DNA of 64,000 bases from Streptomyces pilosus (GCF_014649835.1 NZ_BMTU01000001.1:682001-746000); one strand, 5' to 3'; counted from the stretch's first letter, positions 41,797 through 51,888 are shown. Notes: generated by a model not told the origin, from the letters alone. A program made the numbers and translations.

Positions 41797-43725
41797 CTAC
41801 AGGGCGGCCGCGCCGTGCTCCCGCAGCGCCTGGTCGTACTGCTGGAGGACCCACAACTCGTTCTGCACGGCCGTCAGTTCGGCCGGGTCGCCGTGGGCGC
41901 CGAGCCGGGTGAGGCGGCCGGCGATGTCGCGGATGCGGCGCTCGACGGCGCGGCGGCGGACGGTGACCAGCTGGGCGCCCGCGTAGGTCTCGTCGACCTC
42001 CTTGACGCCCCGGTGCAGCATGATCGCCTCGACCGCGAGTTCGGTGACCATGGCGCGCACGGTGTCGTCGGGGGCCGCGTCGCGCACCCGGATCAGGTAC
42101 TCCTGCGGGTCCCCCACCCCGTGCTCGGCGCCGCCCGCGTCCAGGATCGCCTGCCGCACGGCCGCATAGGGAGGAGCGGTGAACTCGTCGACGCCGTACG
42201 CGTCGAAGGCCGGGGAGACCAGTTCCGGACGCTGGAGGGCGAGCTTCAGCAGTTCGCGTTCGGTGGCGAAGACGGGGTTGCGCAGGTTCAGGGCGGGCCC
42301 CCGCGGGGCGGCGGGAGCGGCCCCGTACTGCTGCGGGGCGCCGCCGCCGTCCGGCCGGCGACGGTCCGGGGCGGGGCCCTTGCCGCCGCGGTCACGGGCC
42401 CAGCGGGCCAGCTGGGCGACCCGCTTGACGACGAACTGGGTGTCGAGGATGCCGAGCATGCCGGCGAGTTCGACGGCCACCTCGTGCTGGGCGCCGCTGT
42501 TCTTGATGCGGGCCACGATCGGGGCGGCCTCGTCGAGGGCGCCGGCGCGGCCGGCCGGGGTGTCCAGGTCGTAGCGGCGGACGATCTGGCGGAGCGCGAA
42601 CTCGAAGAGCGGGGTGCGCGGTTCGACCAGGTCCGCGACGGCCTCGTCGCCCTTGGCGAGGCGCAGGTCGCAGGGGTCCATGCCGTCGGGGGCGATGGCG
42701 ATGTAGGTCTCGGCGGCGAACTTCTGGTCGTCCTCGAAGGCGCGCAGGGCCGCCTTCTGGCCGGCCGCGTCGCCGTCGAAGGTGAAGATCACGCGGGCCG
42801 AGCCGTTGTCCATCAGCAGCCGGCGGAGGATCTTGATGTGGTCGCCGCCGAAGGCGGTGCCGCAGGTGGCGATGGCGGTGGTGACGCCCGCGAGGTGGCA
42901 GGCCATGACGTCGGTGTAGCCCTCGACGACGACCGCGCGGGAGGCCTTCGCGATGTCCTTCTTCGCCAGGTCGATGCCGTAGAGGACCTGGGACTTCTTG
43001 TAGATCGCGGTCTCGGGGGTGTTCAGGTACTTCGGGCCGTTGTCCGCCTCGTAGAGCTTGCGGGCGCCGAAGCCGACGACGTCGCCGCCGATGTCGCGGA
43101 TGGGCCACATCAGCCGGCCGCGGAAGCGGTCGATGGGGCCGCGGCGGCCCTCCTGGGCGAGTCCGGAGAGGATCAGCTCCTTGTCGCTGAAGCCCTTGCC
43201 GCGCAGGAAACGGGTGAGGTGGTCCCAGCCCTGGGGGCTGTAGCCGACACCGAAGTGCAGGGCGGCGTTCTGGTCGAAGCCGCGCTCGGCGAGGAAGACC
43301 CGCCCGGTGTCGGCCTCGGGGGAGGTCGCGAGCTGTTCCGCGTACCACTCGGCGGCGATCTTGTGGGCCTCGACCAGCCGGATGCGCTCACCGCGCTGGT
43401 GGGCGGGGTTGTACCCGCCCTCCTCGTACCGCAGGGTGATGCCGGCCTGACCGGCGAGCCGCTCGACCGCCTCGGAGAAGGAGAGGTGGTCGATCTTCAT
43501 CACGAAGGTGAGGGTGTCGCCGCCCTCCTGGCAGCCGAAGCAGTGGAAGAGTCCCTTGCTCGGGCTGACCTGGAAGGACGGCGACTTCTCGTCGTGGAAG
43601 GGGCACAGGCCCTTGAGGTTCCCGCCGCCCGCGTTGCGCAGCTGGAGGTACTCGGACACGACGGCGTCGATCGGGACCGCGTCCCGAACCGCCTTCACGT
43701 CCTCGTCATTGATCCGCCCAGCCAC
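41797..43725 (-). CDS. dnaG: DNA primase
   Basis: 642-residue replication primase. The zinc-binding domain has Cys41, His44, Cys62 and Cys65 (CPFH...HCFGC). The RNA polymerase core contains FRGRLMWPIRDIGGDVVGFG and the Toprim motifs VVVEGYTDVM and FTFDGDAAG with metal-binding acidic residues. A Gly/Pro-rich linker (about 445-485) leads to the C-terminal helicase-interacting domain. It synthesises RNA primers on the lagging strand. The gene is a single-copy core function and fits the chromosome-core assignment. Confidence 0.97.
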   Translation of the reverse strand: MAGRINDEDVKAVRDAVPIDAVVSEYLQLRNAGGGNLKGLCPFHDEKSPSFQVSPSKGLFHCFGCQEGGDTLTFVMKIDHLSFSEAVERLAGQAGITLRYEEGGYNPAHQRGERIRLVEAHKIAAEWYAEQLATSPEADTGRVFLAERGFDQNAALHFGVGYSPQGWDHLTRFLRGKGFSDKELILSGLAQEGRRGPIDRFRGRLMWPIRDIGGDVVGFGARKLYEADNGPKYLNTPETAIYKKSQVLYGIDLAKKDIAKASRAVVVEGYTDVMACHLAGVTTAIATCGTAFGGDHIKILRRLLMDNGSARVIFTFDGDAAGQKAALRAFEDDQKFAAETYIAIAPDGMDPCDLRLAKGDEAVADLVEPRTPLFEFALRQIVRRYDLDTPAGRAGALDEAAPIVARIKNSGAQHEVAVELAGMLGILDTQFVVKRVAQLARWARDRGGKGPAPDRRRPDGGGAPQQYGAAPAAPRGPALNLRNPVFATERELLKLALQRPELVSPAFDAYGVDEFTAPPYAAVRQAILDAGGAEHGVGDPQEYLIRVRDAAPDDTVRAMVTELAVEAIMLHRGVKEVDETYAGAQLVTVRRRAVERRIRDIAGRLTRLGAHGDPAELTAVQNELWVLQQYDQALREHGAAAL

Positions 43726-43818
43726 AGGTGAAGTCTACGGGTGCGCTGTGACACCTCAGGTGGCCCGCTTTCCCCCGCGGCGCTCCGGCACCCCGGCGCG
43801 ACGCTTCCCGGCCGCCGC

Positions 43819-45084
43819 CTAGGCGGCGACGCTCTCCAGCGGCACGCGCGGATCCGCCAGCGCCTCCGTGTCGACCCGCGCGCGCGACCGGATCAGCTCC
43901 TGGATCGGGGCCGTGACGTCCCACACGTTCACGTTCATCCCCGCGAGCACGCGTCCCTCCTTCACCCAGAACGCGATGAACTCGCGCTTGCCCGCGTCGC
44001 CCCGGATGACCACCTGGTCGTACGAGCCCGGCGGCGCCCACCCGGAGTACTCCATCCCGAGGTCGTACTGGTCGCTGAAGAAGTAGGGCACGCGGTCGTA
44101 GGCGGCGTCCCGTCCCAGCATGGAGCGGGCGGCCGCCGGACCGCCGTTCAGCGCGTTGGCCCAGTGCTCCACCCGCAGCCGGGTGTCGAAGAGGGCGTGC
44201 GGGAACGCCGCGACGTCACCGGCCGCGTAGATGTCCGGGTCGGACGTGCGCAGCCGCTCGTCGACCAGGACTCCCCCGCCGGCCTCCGGGCCGGCGAGCT
44301 CCAGGCCCGCCGCCTCCGCGAGGGAGACCCGCGGGGCCGCGCCGATCGCCGCGAGGACGGCGTGCGCGGGGTGCTCCTCGCCGTCGTCGGTGCGGGCGGC
44401 GAGGACCATGCCGTCCTGCCCGGTGATCCCGGTGAGCGTGGCTCCGAAGTGGAAGCGCACGCCGTGCTCGCGGTGCAGCTCGGCGAAGAGCTGGCCGAGC
44501 TCGGGGCCGAGGACGGAGTGCAGCGGGGTCGGTCCCCGGTGGACGACGGTGACCTCCGCGCCGTACTGGCGGGCCGCCGCCGCGATCTCCAGGCCGATCC
44601 AGCCGGCGCCGGCGATCACCAGGTGCCCGTTGTCCCGGCCGAGGGAGGCCAGCACGCCCTTGAGGCGCTCGGAGTGGGCGAGGCGCCGCAGGTGGTGCAC
44701 GCCGGCGAGGTCCGTGCCCGGGATGTCCAGCCGGCGCGGTTCGGCGCCGGTGGCGAGCAGCAGCTTGTCGTAGCGGACGGTGGTGCCGTCGTCGCCGAAG
44801 CGGACCGTCCGCGCGGCCCGGTCGACGGCGTCGACGGTCTGGCCGAGGTGGAGTTCGATGTCGTGCCGCGCGTACCAGGCGGGTTCGTGCACGAAGACGC
44901 CGTCGCGCTCCTCCTTGCCGAGGAGGTAGCCCTTGGACAGGGGCGGCCGCTCGTAGGGGTGGTCGCGTTCGTCGCAGATCAGTATCACCCGGCCGGTGAA
45001 GCCCTCCGCTCTCAGCGTCTCGGCCGCCTTGGCGCCGGCCAGTCCGCCTCCGACGATGACGAAAGTCTGATCCGCGTCGACCAC
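43819..45084 (-). CDS. NAD(P)/FAD-dependent oxidoreductase (ferredoxin reductase type)
   Basis: 421 residues with FAD motif FVIVGGGLAGAKAAETL, NAD(P) motif VIAGAGWIGLEIAAAA, a second FAD contact DIYAAGDVAAFPH and a C-terminal dimer domain (PYFFSDQYDLGMEYSGWAPP) of the reductase_C type. It resembles the reductases that pass electrons from NAD(P)H to ferredoxin or rubredoxin. It could serve the nitrate reductase nearby, but no ferredoxin gene is adjacent. GTG start with GGAGG upstream. Confidence 0.86.
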   Translation of the reverse strand: MVDADQTFVIVGGGLAGAKAAETLRAEGFTGRVILICDERDHPYERPPLSKGYLLGKEERDGVFVHEPAWYARHDIELHLGQTVDAVDRAARTVRFGDDGTTVRYDKLLLATGAEPRRLDIPGTDLAGVHHLRRLAHSERLKGVLASLGRDNGHLVIAGAGWIGLEIAAAARQYGAEVTVVHRGPTPLHSVLGPELGQLFAELHREHGVRFHFGATLTGITGQDGMVLAARTDDGEEHPAHAVLAAIGAAPRVSLAEAAGLELAGPEAGGGVLVDERLRTSDPDIYAAGDVAAFPHALFDTRLRVEHWANALNGGPAAARSMLGRDAAYDRVPYFFSDQYDLGMEYSGWAPPGSYDQVVIRGDAGKREFIAFWVKEGRVLAGMNVNVWDVTAPIQELIRSRARVDTEALADPRVPLESVAA

Positions 45085-45191
45085 GTGATGCCTCCTCGTA
45101 AGGGTGTCGCCACCTGTGAGCCTCCCGCACGCAGAACTATGCCGTAAGGGGGAGTGAGCCGATCAGGCCATGCGGGTCACGGCCGCACCGC

Positions 45192-46466
45192 TCACGACTG
45201 CCTCGTGAGGCGGGCGTGAAGCGAACGGGCCGAGATGTCGGTGAGGGACGCGATCTGGTCGACGACCACCCGCTTGCGGGCGCGGTCGTCCGGAGCCAGG
45301 TCGAACAGGGCGCGGAACTGCGGGTCCAGGCCGTCGGGGGCGCGGGCGGTGAGCGCCTCGGCCAGTTCGAGGACGACGACGCGCTGGTCGGCGCGGAGCT
45401 GTTCCTGCTCGGCGCGCTGCATGACGTAGCGGTCGGCGACCGCCTTGAGGACCGCGCACTCCGTGCGGGTGCTGCGCGGTACGACCAGTTCGGCCCCGTA
45501 CCGGGTGAGGCGCCCGGTACCGAAGGCCTGCCGGGTGGCGCCCTCGGCGGCGAGGCAGAAGCGGCCGATGAGCTGACTGGTGGCGTCCTTCAGACGGGCC
45601 TGGGCGACGGCGGTGCCGTCGTAGCCGTGCGGCCACCACTCCTGGGCGAGGAGGCGGTCGAGGGCCTCGGCCAGTTCGGCGGGGTCGGTGTCCGCGGGGA
45701 CGTAGCGGCCGATCGCGACCGCGAAGACGGCCTCCCGCTCGGGGTCGGCGTGCAGGCAGTTGGGGTCGATGTGGCCGGCGTGCAGGCCGTCCTCCACGTC
45801 GTGCACCGAGTAGGCCACGTCGTCGGCCCAGTCCATGACCTGGGCCTCGAAGCAGACGCGGGCGGCGGGGGCGTCCTCGCGGACCCAGTCGAAGACGGGA
45901 CGGTCGTCGTCGTACACCCCGAACTTCGGGGAGGCCGGGTCGGTGGGGTGGGCGCCGCGGGGCCAGGGGTACTTGGTGGCGGCGTCGAGGGCGGCACGGG
46001 TGAGGTTGAGGCCGACGGAGCCCTCGGGGGTGAACCGTTTCGGTTCGAGGCGGGTGAGCAGGCGCAGCGACTGGGCGTTGCCCTCGAAGCCGCCGCAGTC
46101 ACCGGCGAACTCGTTCAGCGCCTGTTCGCCGTTGTGGCCGAAGGGCGGGTGGCCCAGGTCGTGGGAGAGGCAGGCGGCCTCGACGAGGTCGGGGTCGCAG
46201 CCGAGGGCGGCGCCGAGCTCGCGGCCGACCTGGGCGCATTCGAGGGAGTGGGTGAGGCGGGTGCGGGGGCTGGCGTCCCACAGCGGGTGGTGTGCGCCGG
46301 GGGTGACGACCTGGGTCTTCCCGGCGAGGCGGCGCAGGGCCGCGGAGTGCAGGACGCGGGCGCGGTCGCGCTGGAAGGCGGTGCGGCCGGGGCGTTTGTC
46401 GGGTTCGGGGGCCCAGCGGGCGACGGACGTGGGGTCGTAGGCCGGGGGGAGCGCGGTGCCTTCCAT
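45192..46466 (-). CDS. dgt: Deoxyguanosinetriphosphate triphosphohydrolase
   Basis: 424 residues of the HD superfamily. Metal ligands appear in [17 protein letters not shown] (His) and [18 protein letters not shown] (His-Asp), with a later [16 protein letters not shown] (Asp). Such enzymes hydrolyse dGTP to deoxyguanosine and triphosphate, helping balance dNTP pools. It lies in the dnaG neighbourhood as in other Streptomyces. Confidence 0.93.
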   Translation of the reverse strand: MEGTALPPAYDPTSVARWAPEPDKRPGRTAFQRDRARVLHSAALRRLAGKTQVVTPGAHHPLWDASPRTRLTHSLECAQVGRELGAALGCDPDLVEAACLSHDLGHPPFGHNGEQALNEFAGDCGGFEGNAQSLRLLTRLEPKRFTPEGSVGLNLTRAALDAATKYPWPRGAHPTDPASPKFGVYDDDRPVFDWVREDAPAARVCFEAQVMDWADDVAYSVHDVEDGLHAGHIDPNCLHADPEREAVFAVAIGRYVPADTDPAELAEALDRLLAQEWWPHGYDGTAVAQARLKDATSQLIGRFCLAAEGATRQAFGTGRLTRYGAELVVPRSTRTECAVLKAVADRYVMQRAEQEQLRADQRVVVLELAEALTARAPDGLDPQFRALFDLAPDDRARKRVVVDQIASLTDISARSLHARLTRQS

Positions 46467-46565
46467 GCCATGACAGTACGGGGAAGGGGTGACAGCCGGG
46501 GCGGGGTGGGGTCGTGCGGTTCGCCGGGCCCCGGTTCTCCGGCTCCTTCCCGGCCCCGGCGCCGG

Positions 46566-47333
46566 TCAGGAGGCCGGTGCGAGCTCCCGGGGCGCGGCGG
46601 ACGGGGTGCGCAGGGCCCGGTCGTAGCGGTGCAGGAGGAGGCGGGCCATGGCCTCGTGGGTGCCGAGGGGGGCGGAGGCGATCCACGGGGCCGCCGCGGC
46701 GCACTCCGTGGCGAAGCGGCCGGGGGCGGTGAAGTAGGAGGCGACGGCGACGCGGGTGCGGCCGCGGGCGGCCAGGGCGCGCAGGGCGTCGGGGACGGTG
46801 GGGGCCGCGGCGGAGGCGTACGCGGGGACCACCGGGACGCCGAGCCGTTCGGCGAGCAGCCGCGCGGTGCGGTGGGTGTCGACCCTCGACTCCGGGTCGC
46901 GGGACCCGGCGGCGGCGAGGACGACGCCGGTGGCGCGGCGGGCCGTGCCGTCCACCGGGGTGCGCCAGCCGGCCTCGGTGAGGCGGGCGTGCAGGGCGTC
47001 CACGAGCAGGGGGTGCGGGCCGAGGGGGGCGGCCACCCGCGTGTGCAGCCGCGCCCCGGCGGCCATCTCGGGGATGTCCCGCTTGACGTGGTAGCCGCGA
47101 CTGAGCAGCAGCGGCACGAGCACCGCGGCCCCGGTGCCGCGGGCGTCCAGCCCGGCGAGGGTGTCGGGGAGCAGGGGCGCGTTGAGCTCGATGTGGCCCA
47201 GGTGCACGGGCAGGCCGGGGCGCAGGGCGCGGACCCCGTCCAGGAGCTGCCGTACGGTGCCCAGCGCACGGGGGTCGCGGCTGCCGTGGGCCACGACGAC
47301 GAGAGCGGGAGGGTTCGTGGTGTACGCCGTCAT
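46566..47333 (-). CDS. Sirohydrochlorin chelatase (CbiX type)
   Basis: 255 residues with two CbiX-like halves; the first has ALVVVAHGSRDPRALG, containing the metal-binding His, and VPLLLSRGYHVKRDIPEM; the second VVLAAAGSRDPESR and ASYFTAPGRFATEC. It inserts iron (or cobalt) into sirohydrochlorin. In this context iron insertion to make siroheme for the NirB nitrite reductase is most likely. Confidence 0.88.
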   Translation of the reverse strand: MTAYTTNPPALVVVAHGSRDPRALGTVRQLLDGVRALRPGLPVHLGHIELNAPLLPDTLAGLDARGTGAAVLVPLLLSRGYHVKRDIPEMAAGARLHTRVAAPLGPHPLLVDALHARLTEAGWRTPVDGTARRATGVVLAAAGSRDPESRVDTHRTARLLAERLGVPVVPAYASAAAPTVPDALRALAARGRTRVAVASYFTAPGRFATECAAAAPWIASAPLGTHEAMARLLLHRYDRALRTPSAAPRELAPAS

Positions 47334-47543
47334 GCACCGATCGTGGCGGCGGCACGTTGCCTTCCTGTTGCGCGGGCGTGTCCGGTGTTTTCCGGCGGTT
47401 CACCGCGGACCGCGAGGGGTGTGAGGGCGTCCGGCCCCGGGGTTCGCCCGGCGGCGTGAAGCCGGTCACAGGGTGCCGGGTGAACCGCGGGGTGCGCGGG
47501 GGCGTCTCCCAGGGTCGGGGAGCGACCGGGAGGGGCCCGTCCG

Positions 47544-48326
47544 ATGCGCCGTTTCGAGGTTCGCCGTCCGCGCCTGCCCCGCACCCGTACGGGGTGGCGG
47601 CGGCTGGTGCGGACGGTGGTGGCGGTGTGCGTGCTGGCGCTGCTGCCGGCCACCTGGCTGCGCCTGACGACGGACGGGCGGCTGCGCACCACGGCCGACG
47701 TGCCGCGCACCGGGGTCGCCGTGGTGTTCGGCGCGGGCCTCTGGGACGGGGAGCCGTCGCCGTACCTCGCGCACCGGCTGGACGCGGCGGCGGAGCTGTA
47801 CCGGGCGGGGCGGATCGAGGTGGTGCTGGTCACCGGGGACAACAGCCGCGAGGAGTACGACGAGCCCGACGCGATGCGCGCGTACCTGACCCGGCACGGC
47901 GTGCCGGACGCGCGGATCGTGAGCGACTACGCGGGCTTCGACACCTGGGACTCCTGCGTCCGCGCGAAGAGGATCTTCGGTGTCGACCGGGCGGTGCTGA
48001 TCAGCCAGGGCTTCCACGTCCGGCGGGCGGTGGCCCTGTGCGAGACGGCGGGGGTCTCCTCGTACGGCGTCGGCGTGGACGAACCGCACGACGCCACCTG
48101 GTATTACGGGGCCGTCCGGGAGGTCCTGGCGGCGGGGAAGGCGGCGGCGGACGCGGCGTTCCGCCCGGACCCGCGCTTCCTCGGCCCCCGGGAACCGGGC
48201 GTGGAGCGCGCGCTGGCGGCGGCCCGCGCGGAGCGGGCACGGGCTCGGGCGGCCGTACGGCCGCCCGGGCCCGGTGCCTCACCGCGGGCCCACGGCGGCG
48301 GGGAGGTCGCCGTTCCGGGTGTGTAA
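47544..48326 (+). CDS. SanA/YdcF-like DUF218 membrane protein
   Basis: 260 residues: one N-terminal helix (LVRTVVAVCVLALLPATWL) followed by an extracytoplasmic DUF218 domain with VAVVFGAGLWDGEPSPYL, LVTGDNSREEYDEPDAM and VLISQGFHVRRAVAL. Relatives of E. coli SanA are linked to envelope barrier function. GGGAGGGG lies at good distance before the ATG. Its stop overlaps the first half-site of the nasA regulatory box. Confidence 0.87.
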   Translation: MRRFEVRRPRLPRTRTGWRRLVRTVVAVCVLALLPATWLRLTTDGRLRTTADVPRTGVAVVFGAGLWDGEPSPYLAHRLDAAAELYRAGRIEVVLVTGDNSREEYDEPDAMRAYLTRHGVPDARIVSDYAGFDTWDSCVRAKRIFGVDRAVLISQGFHVRRAVALCETAGVSSYGVGVDEPHDATWYYGAVREVLAAGKAAADAAFRPDPRFLGPREPGVERALAAARAERARARAAVRPPGPGASPRAHGGGEVAVPGV

Positions 48327-48360
48327 CAGGGACCGGTGCGGTGCGTAACACCGGCGGCGC
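48323..48360 (+). promoter_or_regulatory. GlnR-like box upstream of nasA
   Basis: Two GTAAC half-sites at 48323-48327 and 48345-48349 are 22 bp apart, the exact spacing of a1 and a2 sites in the Streptomyces GlnR consensus (gTnAC-n6-GaAAC repeated). The matching b sites are poor. GlnR control of nitrate reductase is established in S. coelicolor; binding here is inferred. Confidence 0.5.
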
Positions 48361-48371
48361 AGGGTGGCGGC

Positions 48372-50504
48372 ATGCAGAACACCGTGACGCCCACGCACTG
48401 CCCCTACTGCGCGCTGCAGTGCGGGATGAACCTGACGCGGACCCCGGACGGGAGTTCCGTCGAGGTCGGTGAGCGCGCGGACTTCCCGGTGAACCGGGGG
48501 GCACTGTGCGGGAAGGGGCGCACGGCCCCGGCGGTGCTGTCCTCGCGTGTGCGGCTGACCTCGCCGCTGGTGCGGGACGCGGGGGGCGCGCTGGTGCCCG
48601 CCTCGTGGGAGGAGGCGCTGGGGCGGGTCGCCGAGGGGCTGGGGCGGGCCCGGTCGGAGTTCGGGGCGGACGCGGTCGGGGTGTTCGGCGGGGGCGGGCT
48701 GACCAACGAGAAGGCGTACAGCCTGGGGAAGTTCGCCCGGGTGGTGCTGGGCACCTCCCAGATCGACTACAACGGGCGGTTCTGCATGTCGTCGGCGGCC
48801 GCGGCCGGCAACGCGGCGTTCGGACTGGACCGGGGGCTGCCGTTCCCGCTGGAGGACATCCCGAGGACCGGCTGCGTGATCCTCGTCGGCTCCAACCCGG
48901 CGGAGACGATGCCGCCGTCGCTGCGCTACTTCACCGAGCTGAGGGAGAACGGCGGCACGCTGATCGTCGTCGACCCGCGCCGCACGAAAACCGCCGAGCA
49001 CGCCGACCTGCACCTGGCGCCCCGCCCCGGCACCGATCTCGCGCTGGCGCTGGGCCTGCTGCACCTGGTCGTCGCCGAGGGGCGCACCGACGAGGCGTAC
49101 GTGCGGGAGCGCACCGCCGGCTGGGAGGAGACCCGGGCGGCGGCGATGGCGCACTGGCCGGAGTACGTGGAGCGGATCACCGGCGTGCCCGTGCCCCGGC
49201 TGCGGGAGGCCGTGCGGCTGTTCTGCGAGCCGGAGGCGGCGATGGTGCTGACCGCGCGGGGACCCGAGCAGCAGGCCAAGGGCACCGACACGGTGGGCGC
49301 CTGGATCAACCTGTGCCTGGCGACGGGGCGGGCGGGCCGCCCGCTGTCCGGGTACGGCTGCCTCACCGGGCAGGGCAACGGGCAGGGCGGGCGCGAGCAC
49401 GGCCAGAAGGCCGACCAGTTGCCCGGCTACCGCAAGCTGACCGACCCGGCGGCGCGGGCGCACGTCGCCGAGGTGTGGGGGGTGGACCCCGATTCGCTGC
49501 CCGGACCGGGGCGCAGCGCGTACGAACTCCTCGACGCGCTCGGCACGGACATCCGCTCGCTGCTGCTGATGGGGTCCAACCCGGTCGTCTCGGCGCCCCG
49601 CGCGGCGCACGTGGAGGAGCGGATCCGCGCGCTGGACTTCCTCGCGGTGTGCGACGTGGTGCTGTCGGAGACGGCCGCGCTCGCCGACGTCGTCCTGCCG
49701 GTGACGCAGTGGGCGGAGGAGACGGGCACCACGACCAACCTGGAGGGGCGGGTGCTGCTGCGGCGGCGCGCGATCACCCCGCCGGAGGGCGTCCGCAGCG
49801 ATCTGGAGGTCCTGCACGAGCTGGCCGCGCGGCTGGGGGGCGGACGGAACCTGGAGAAGGGCTTCCCGACCGACCCCGAGGAGGTCTTCGAGGAACTGCG
49901 CCGGGCGAGCGCGGGCGGCCCGGCCGACTACTCCGGCATCACCTACCGGCGGCTGGCCGAGGAGAACGGCGTCTTCTGGCCCTGCCCGGCGTCCGGCGGC
50001 CCGGAAGGCGGCGTCCATCCCGGCACCCCCCGGCTCTTCCACGACCGGTTCGCCACCGGGGACGGGCGGGCGAGGTTCGTCCCGGTCTCGCACCGGCCGG
50101 TCGCCGAGGAGCCCGACGAGGAGTACCCCCTGCTGCTGACCACCGGGCGGGTGGTGGCGCAGTACCAGTCCGGCGCCCAGACGCGGCGCGTCGACGAGCT
50201 GAACGCCGCCGCCCCGGGGCCCTTCGTGGAGCTGCACCCCCGGCTCGCGGAGCGGCTCGGCGCCGCCGAGGGCGAGCCGGTGGCGGTGGTGTCCCGGCGG
50301 GGGCGGGCGGTGGCGCCCGCGCGGATCACCACCGCGATCCGCCCCGACACGGTGTTCATGCCGTTCCACTGGGCCGGTGAGGGCCGCGCCAACACCCTCA
50401 CCAACCCCGCCCTCGACCCGACGTCCCGCATGCCGGAGTTCAAGGCGTGCGCGGTCCGCGTGGAGGCCGTGGGGGCCGGAGAGCCGGCCCGCGCGGCACG
50501 CTAG
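48372..50504 (+). CDS. nasA: Assimilatory nitrate reductase (molybdopterin oxidoreductase)
   Basis: 710 residues. Cys10-x2-Cys13-x3-Cys17-x28-Cys46 bind one [4Fe-4S] cluster. Molybdenum-cofactor motifs include DYNGRFCMSSAAAAGNAAFG, LVGSNPAETMP, VDPRRTKTAEHADLHL and the C-terminal PLLLTTGRVVAQYQSGAQTRR. Size and cluster pattern fit cytoplasmic Nas/NarB-type reductases that reduce nitrate to nitrite, ahead of NirBD. No Tat signal. Gene name by similarity and position to S. coelicolor nasA (SCO2473, from memory). Confidence 0.85.
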   Translation: MQNTVTPTHCPYCALQCGMNLTRTPDGSSVEVGERADFPVNRGALCGKGRTAPAVLSSRVRLTSPLVRDAGGALVPASWEEALGRVAEGLGRARSEFGADAVGVFGGGGLTNEKAYSLGKFARVVLGTSQIDYNGRFCMSSAAAAGNAAFGLDRGLPFPLEDIPRTGCVILVGSNPAETMPPSLRYFTELRENGGTLIVVDPRRTKTAEHADLHLAPRPGTDLALALGLLHLVVAEGRTDEAYVRERTAGWEETRAAAMAHWPEYVERITGVPVPRLREAVRLFCEPEAAMVLTARGPEQQAKGTDTVGAWINLCLATGRAGRPLSGYGCLTGQGNGQGGREHGQKADQLPGYRKLTDPAARAHVAEVWGVDPDSLPGPGRSAYELLDALGTDIRSLLLMGSNPVVSAPRAAHVEERIRALDFLAVCDVVLSETAALADVVLPVTQWAEETGTTTNLEGRVLLRRRAITPPEGVRSDLEVLHELAARLGGGRNLEKGFPTDPEEVFEELRRASAGGPADYSGITYRRLAEENGVFWPCPASGGPEGGVHPGTPRLFHDRFATGDGRARFVPVSHRPVAEEPDEEYPLLLTTGRVVAQYQSGAQTRRVDELNAAAPGPFVELHPRLAERLGAAEGEPVAVVSRRGRAVAPARITTAIRPDTVFMPFHWAGEGRANTLTNPALDPTSRMPEFKACAVRVEAVGAGEPARAAR

Positions 50505-50533
50505 GCGGACGGGGGGCGGTCCCGCCCGCCGGG

Positions 50534-50552
50534 CCCCGGCGCCACGCCGGGG
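50534..50552 (+). terminator. Short stem-loop after nasA
   Basis: CCCCGGC-gccac-GCCGGGG gives a perfect 7-bp stem between nasA and the next gene. It may end the nasA transcript; there is no U-tract. Confidence 0.4.
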
Positions 50553-50582
50553 TGCCGCCAACCGTCCACGCAGGTGAGACCA

Positions 50583-50996
50583 GTGATCCTTCCCTTCTTC
50601 GTCTACGGGACGCTCCGCCCCGGCGAGCGCAACCACGACCTCTTCCTGCGCGGCCGCACCCTCGGCGAGGAACCCGGCAGGCTGCGGGGCGCGACGCTGT
50701 ACGAGGGGCCGGGCCACCCGTACGCCGTCGAGGAGCCGGGCGGTGCGGTGCGCGGGGAACTGGTGACCGCGCTGCCGGACGCGTACCCGGCGCTGCTCGT
50801 GGAGCTGGACCGGCTGGAGGAGTACGTACCGGGCGATCCGCGCAACCTGTACGAGCGGGTGGTGCGGGAGGTCGTCCGGGACACGGACGGAGCGGCGGTC
50901 CCGGCGTGGGTGTACGTCGCCGCGCCCGCCGTCGCCGCCCGGCTGCGGGCCCGGGGGACGCCGGTCGGGGGCGGTCAGTGGCGCGGGCGGCGGTGA
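50583..50996 (+). CDS. Gamma-glutamylcyclotransferase family protein
   Basis: 137 residues with the YGTLRPGERNHDL phosphate-like loop, LYEGPGHPYAVEEPGGAVRGEL and the LDRLEEYVPG segment (catalytic Glu region) of the AIG2/GGCT-like fold. It would cleave a gamma-glutamylamine or related compound to 5-oxoproline. AGGTGA precedes the second GTG (50583) at better spacing than the first (50574). Confidence 0.85.
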   Translation: MILPFFVYGTLRPGERNHDLFLRGRTLGEEPGRLRGATLYEGPGHPYAVEEPGGAVRGELVTALPDAYPALLVELDRLEEYVPGDPRNLYERVVREVVRDTDGAAVPAWVYVAAPAVAARLRARGTPVGGGQWRGRR

Positions 50997-51036
50997 GGCG
51001 GCCGGGCGCGGCGCGGCGGCGGTGAGGCGGCCGGGC
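50987..51036. repeat. 21-bp direct repeat at the end of the cyclotransferase gene
   Basis: The same 21 bp (beginning GCGGCGGTGAGG) occurs at 50987-51007 and 51016-51036. The first copy contains the stop codon of the cyclotransferase gene. It looks like a small local duplication. The rest of the gap to 51321 (325 bp in all) holds no gene that I can support. Confidence 0.7.
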
Positions 51037-51321
51037 CCACCGCGTCCGTCGCGCCCGCCCCGGTCACCCGTTCACAGCCGCGCCGACCGCCCTTCGGGTA
51101 CTTTCGCCCGCCCGTCCGGCACGGACGCGGTGACCTGCTGAAACACGGTGCGGGCCGCGCGCGTCCGTCGGTGTCCGACACCCGTTCGGCCGCCGCCCCG
51201 GCTGCTCCTCGGGGAGCGGTACCGACGCGGTGGCACTTACCTCGGAGAGGCAGGGACGCGTTCGACGGCGGCACATGGGGGCCGCGGGCCGGGTCCCCTT
51301 CGTGAGCTCGAGGGAGCATCG

Positions 51322-51888
51322 ATGCGACGTACCGCCCGGCTGCTGACCGGTACCGCCGGTCTGACCGGTCTGACCGGCGCCGCGCTCGCCGTGGCCACCG
51401 CGGGGCTGCTCGCCGCGCCGCCCGCGTACGCCGTGGAGTCCCGCGGGCCGTCGGCCGGGAGCCTGGAGGTGTACCCGTCGTCGGTCGCGCCGGGCTCGCA
51501 GGTCACGGTGAACACCGACGCGTGCGGCGACGACGACACGGCCGCGGGCGACGCCTCCGCCGTGGGCGCCGGCCGGTTCACGCTCGCGCCGAGCACCCAC
51601 GAGCGGGACGCCATCGGGCAGTTCCAGGTGCCTCCGGGCGCACAGCCGGGCAGGTACGAGATCGTCGCGACCTGCGCCGGGAGCGGCCGGCGGATGGCGG
51701 GTGACCTGCTGGTGACGCTGACGCCGGAGGCGCAGCTGGTGCATCCGCGGGGCAGTGTGAAGACGGGGGTCGGTGGCGCGCTGGGCACCGACCCCGTACA
51801 GACCGCGGCCGGTGTGACGGCTCTCGCCGTCGCCGCCGCGGGCGGTACCTGGCTCCTGCATCGCCGGGCGAGAGGCGACGGGATCTGA
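51322..51888 (+). CDS. Secreted, membrane-anchored protein paired with class F sortase
   Basis: 188 residues with a long signal peptide (cleavage near AYAVES), a single extracytoplasmic beta-type domain with two Cys (TDACGDDD, ATCAGSG) and a C-terminal helix followed by Arg/His residues (TGVTALAVAAAGG... HRRARGD region). There is no LPXTG motif before the helix. The adjacent downstream sortase and the conserved pairing in Streptomyces suggest it is its partner or substrate (inference). GAGGGAG precedes the ATG. Confidence 0.75.
   Translation: MRRTARLLTGTAGLTGLTGAALAVATAGLLAAPPAYAVESRGPSAGSLEVYPSSVAPGSQVTVNTDACGDDDTAAGDASAVGAGRFTLAPSTHERDAIGQFQVPPGAQPGRYEIVATCAGSGRRMAGDLLVTLTPEAQLVHPRGSVKTGVGGALGTDPVQTAAGVTALAVAAAGGTWLLHRRARGDGI

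Noticed and set aside
47334..47543. Small gene in the gap before the SanA-like gene
   Set aside because: No frame with a credible ribosome site, start and composition; I see nothing supportable there.
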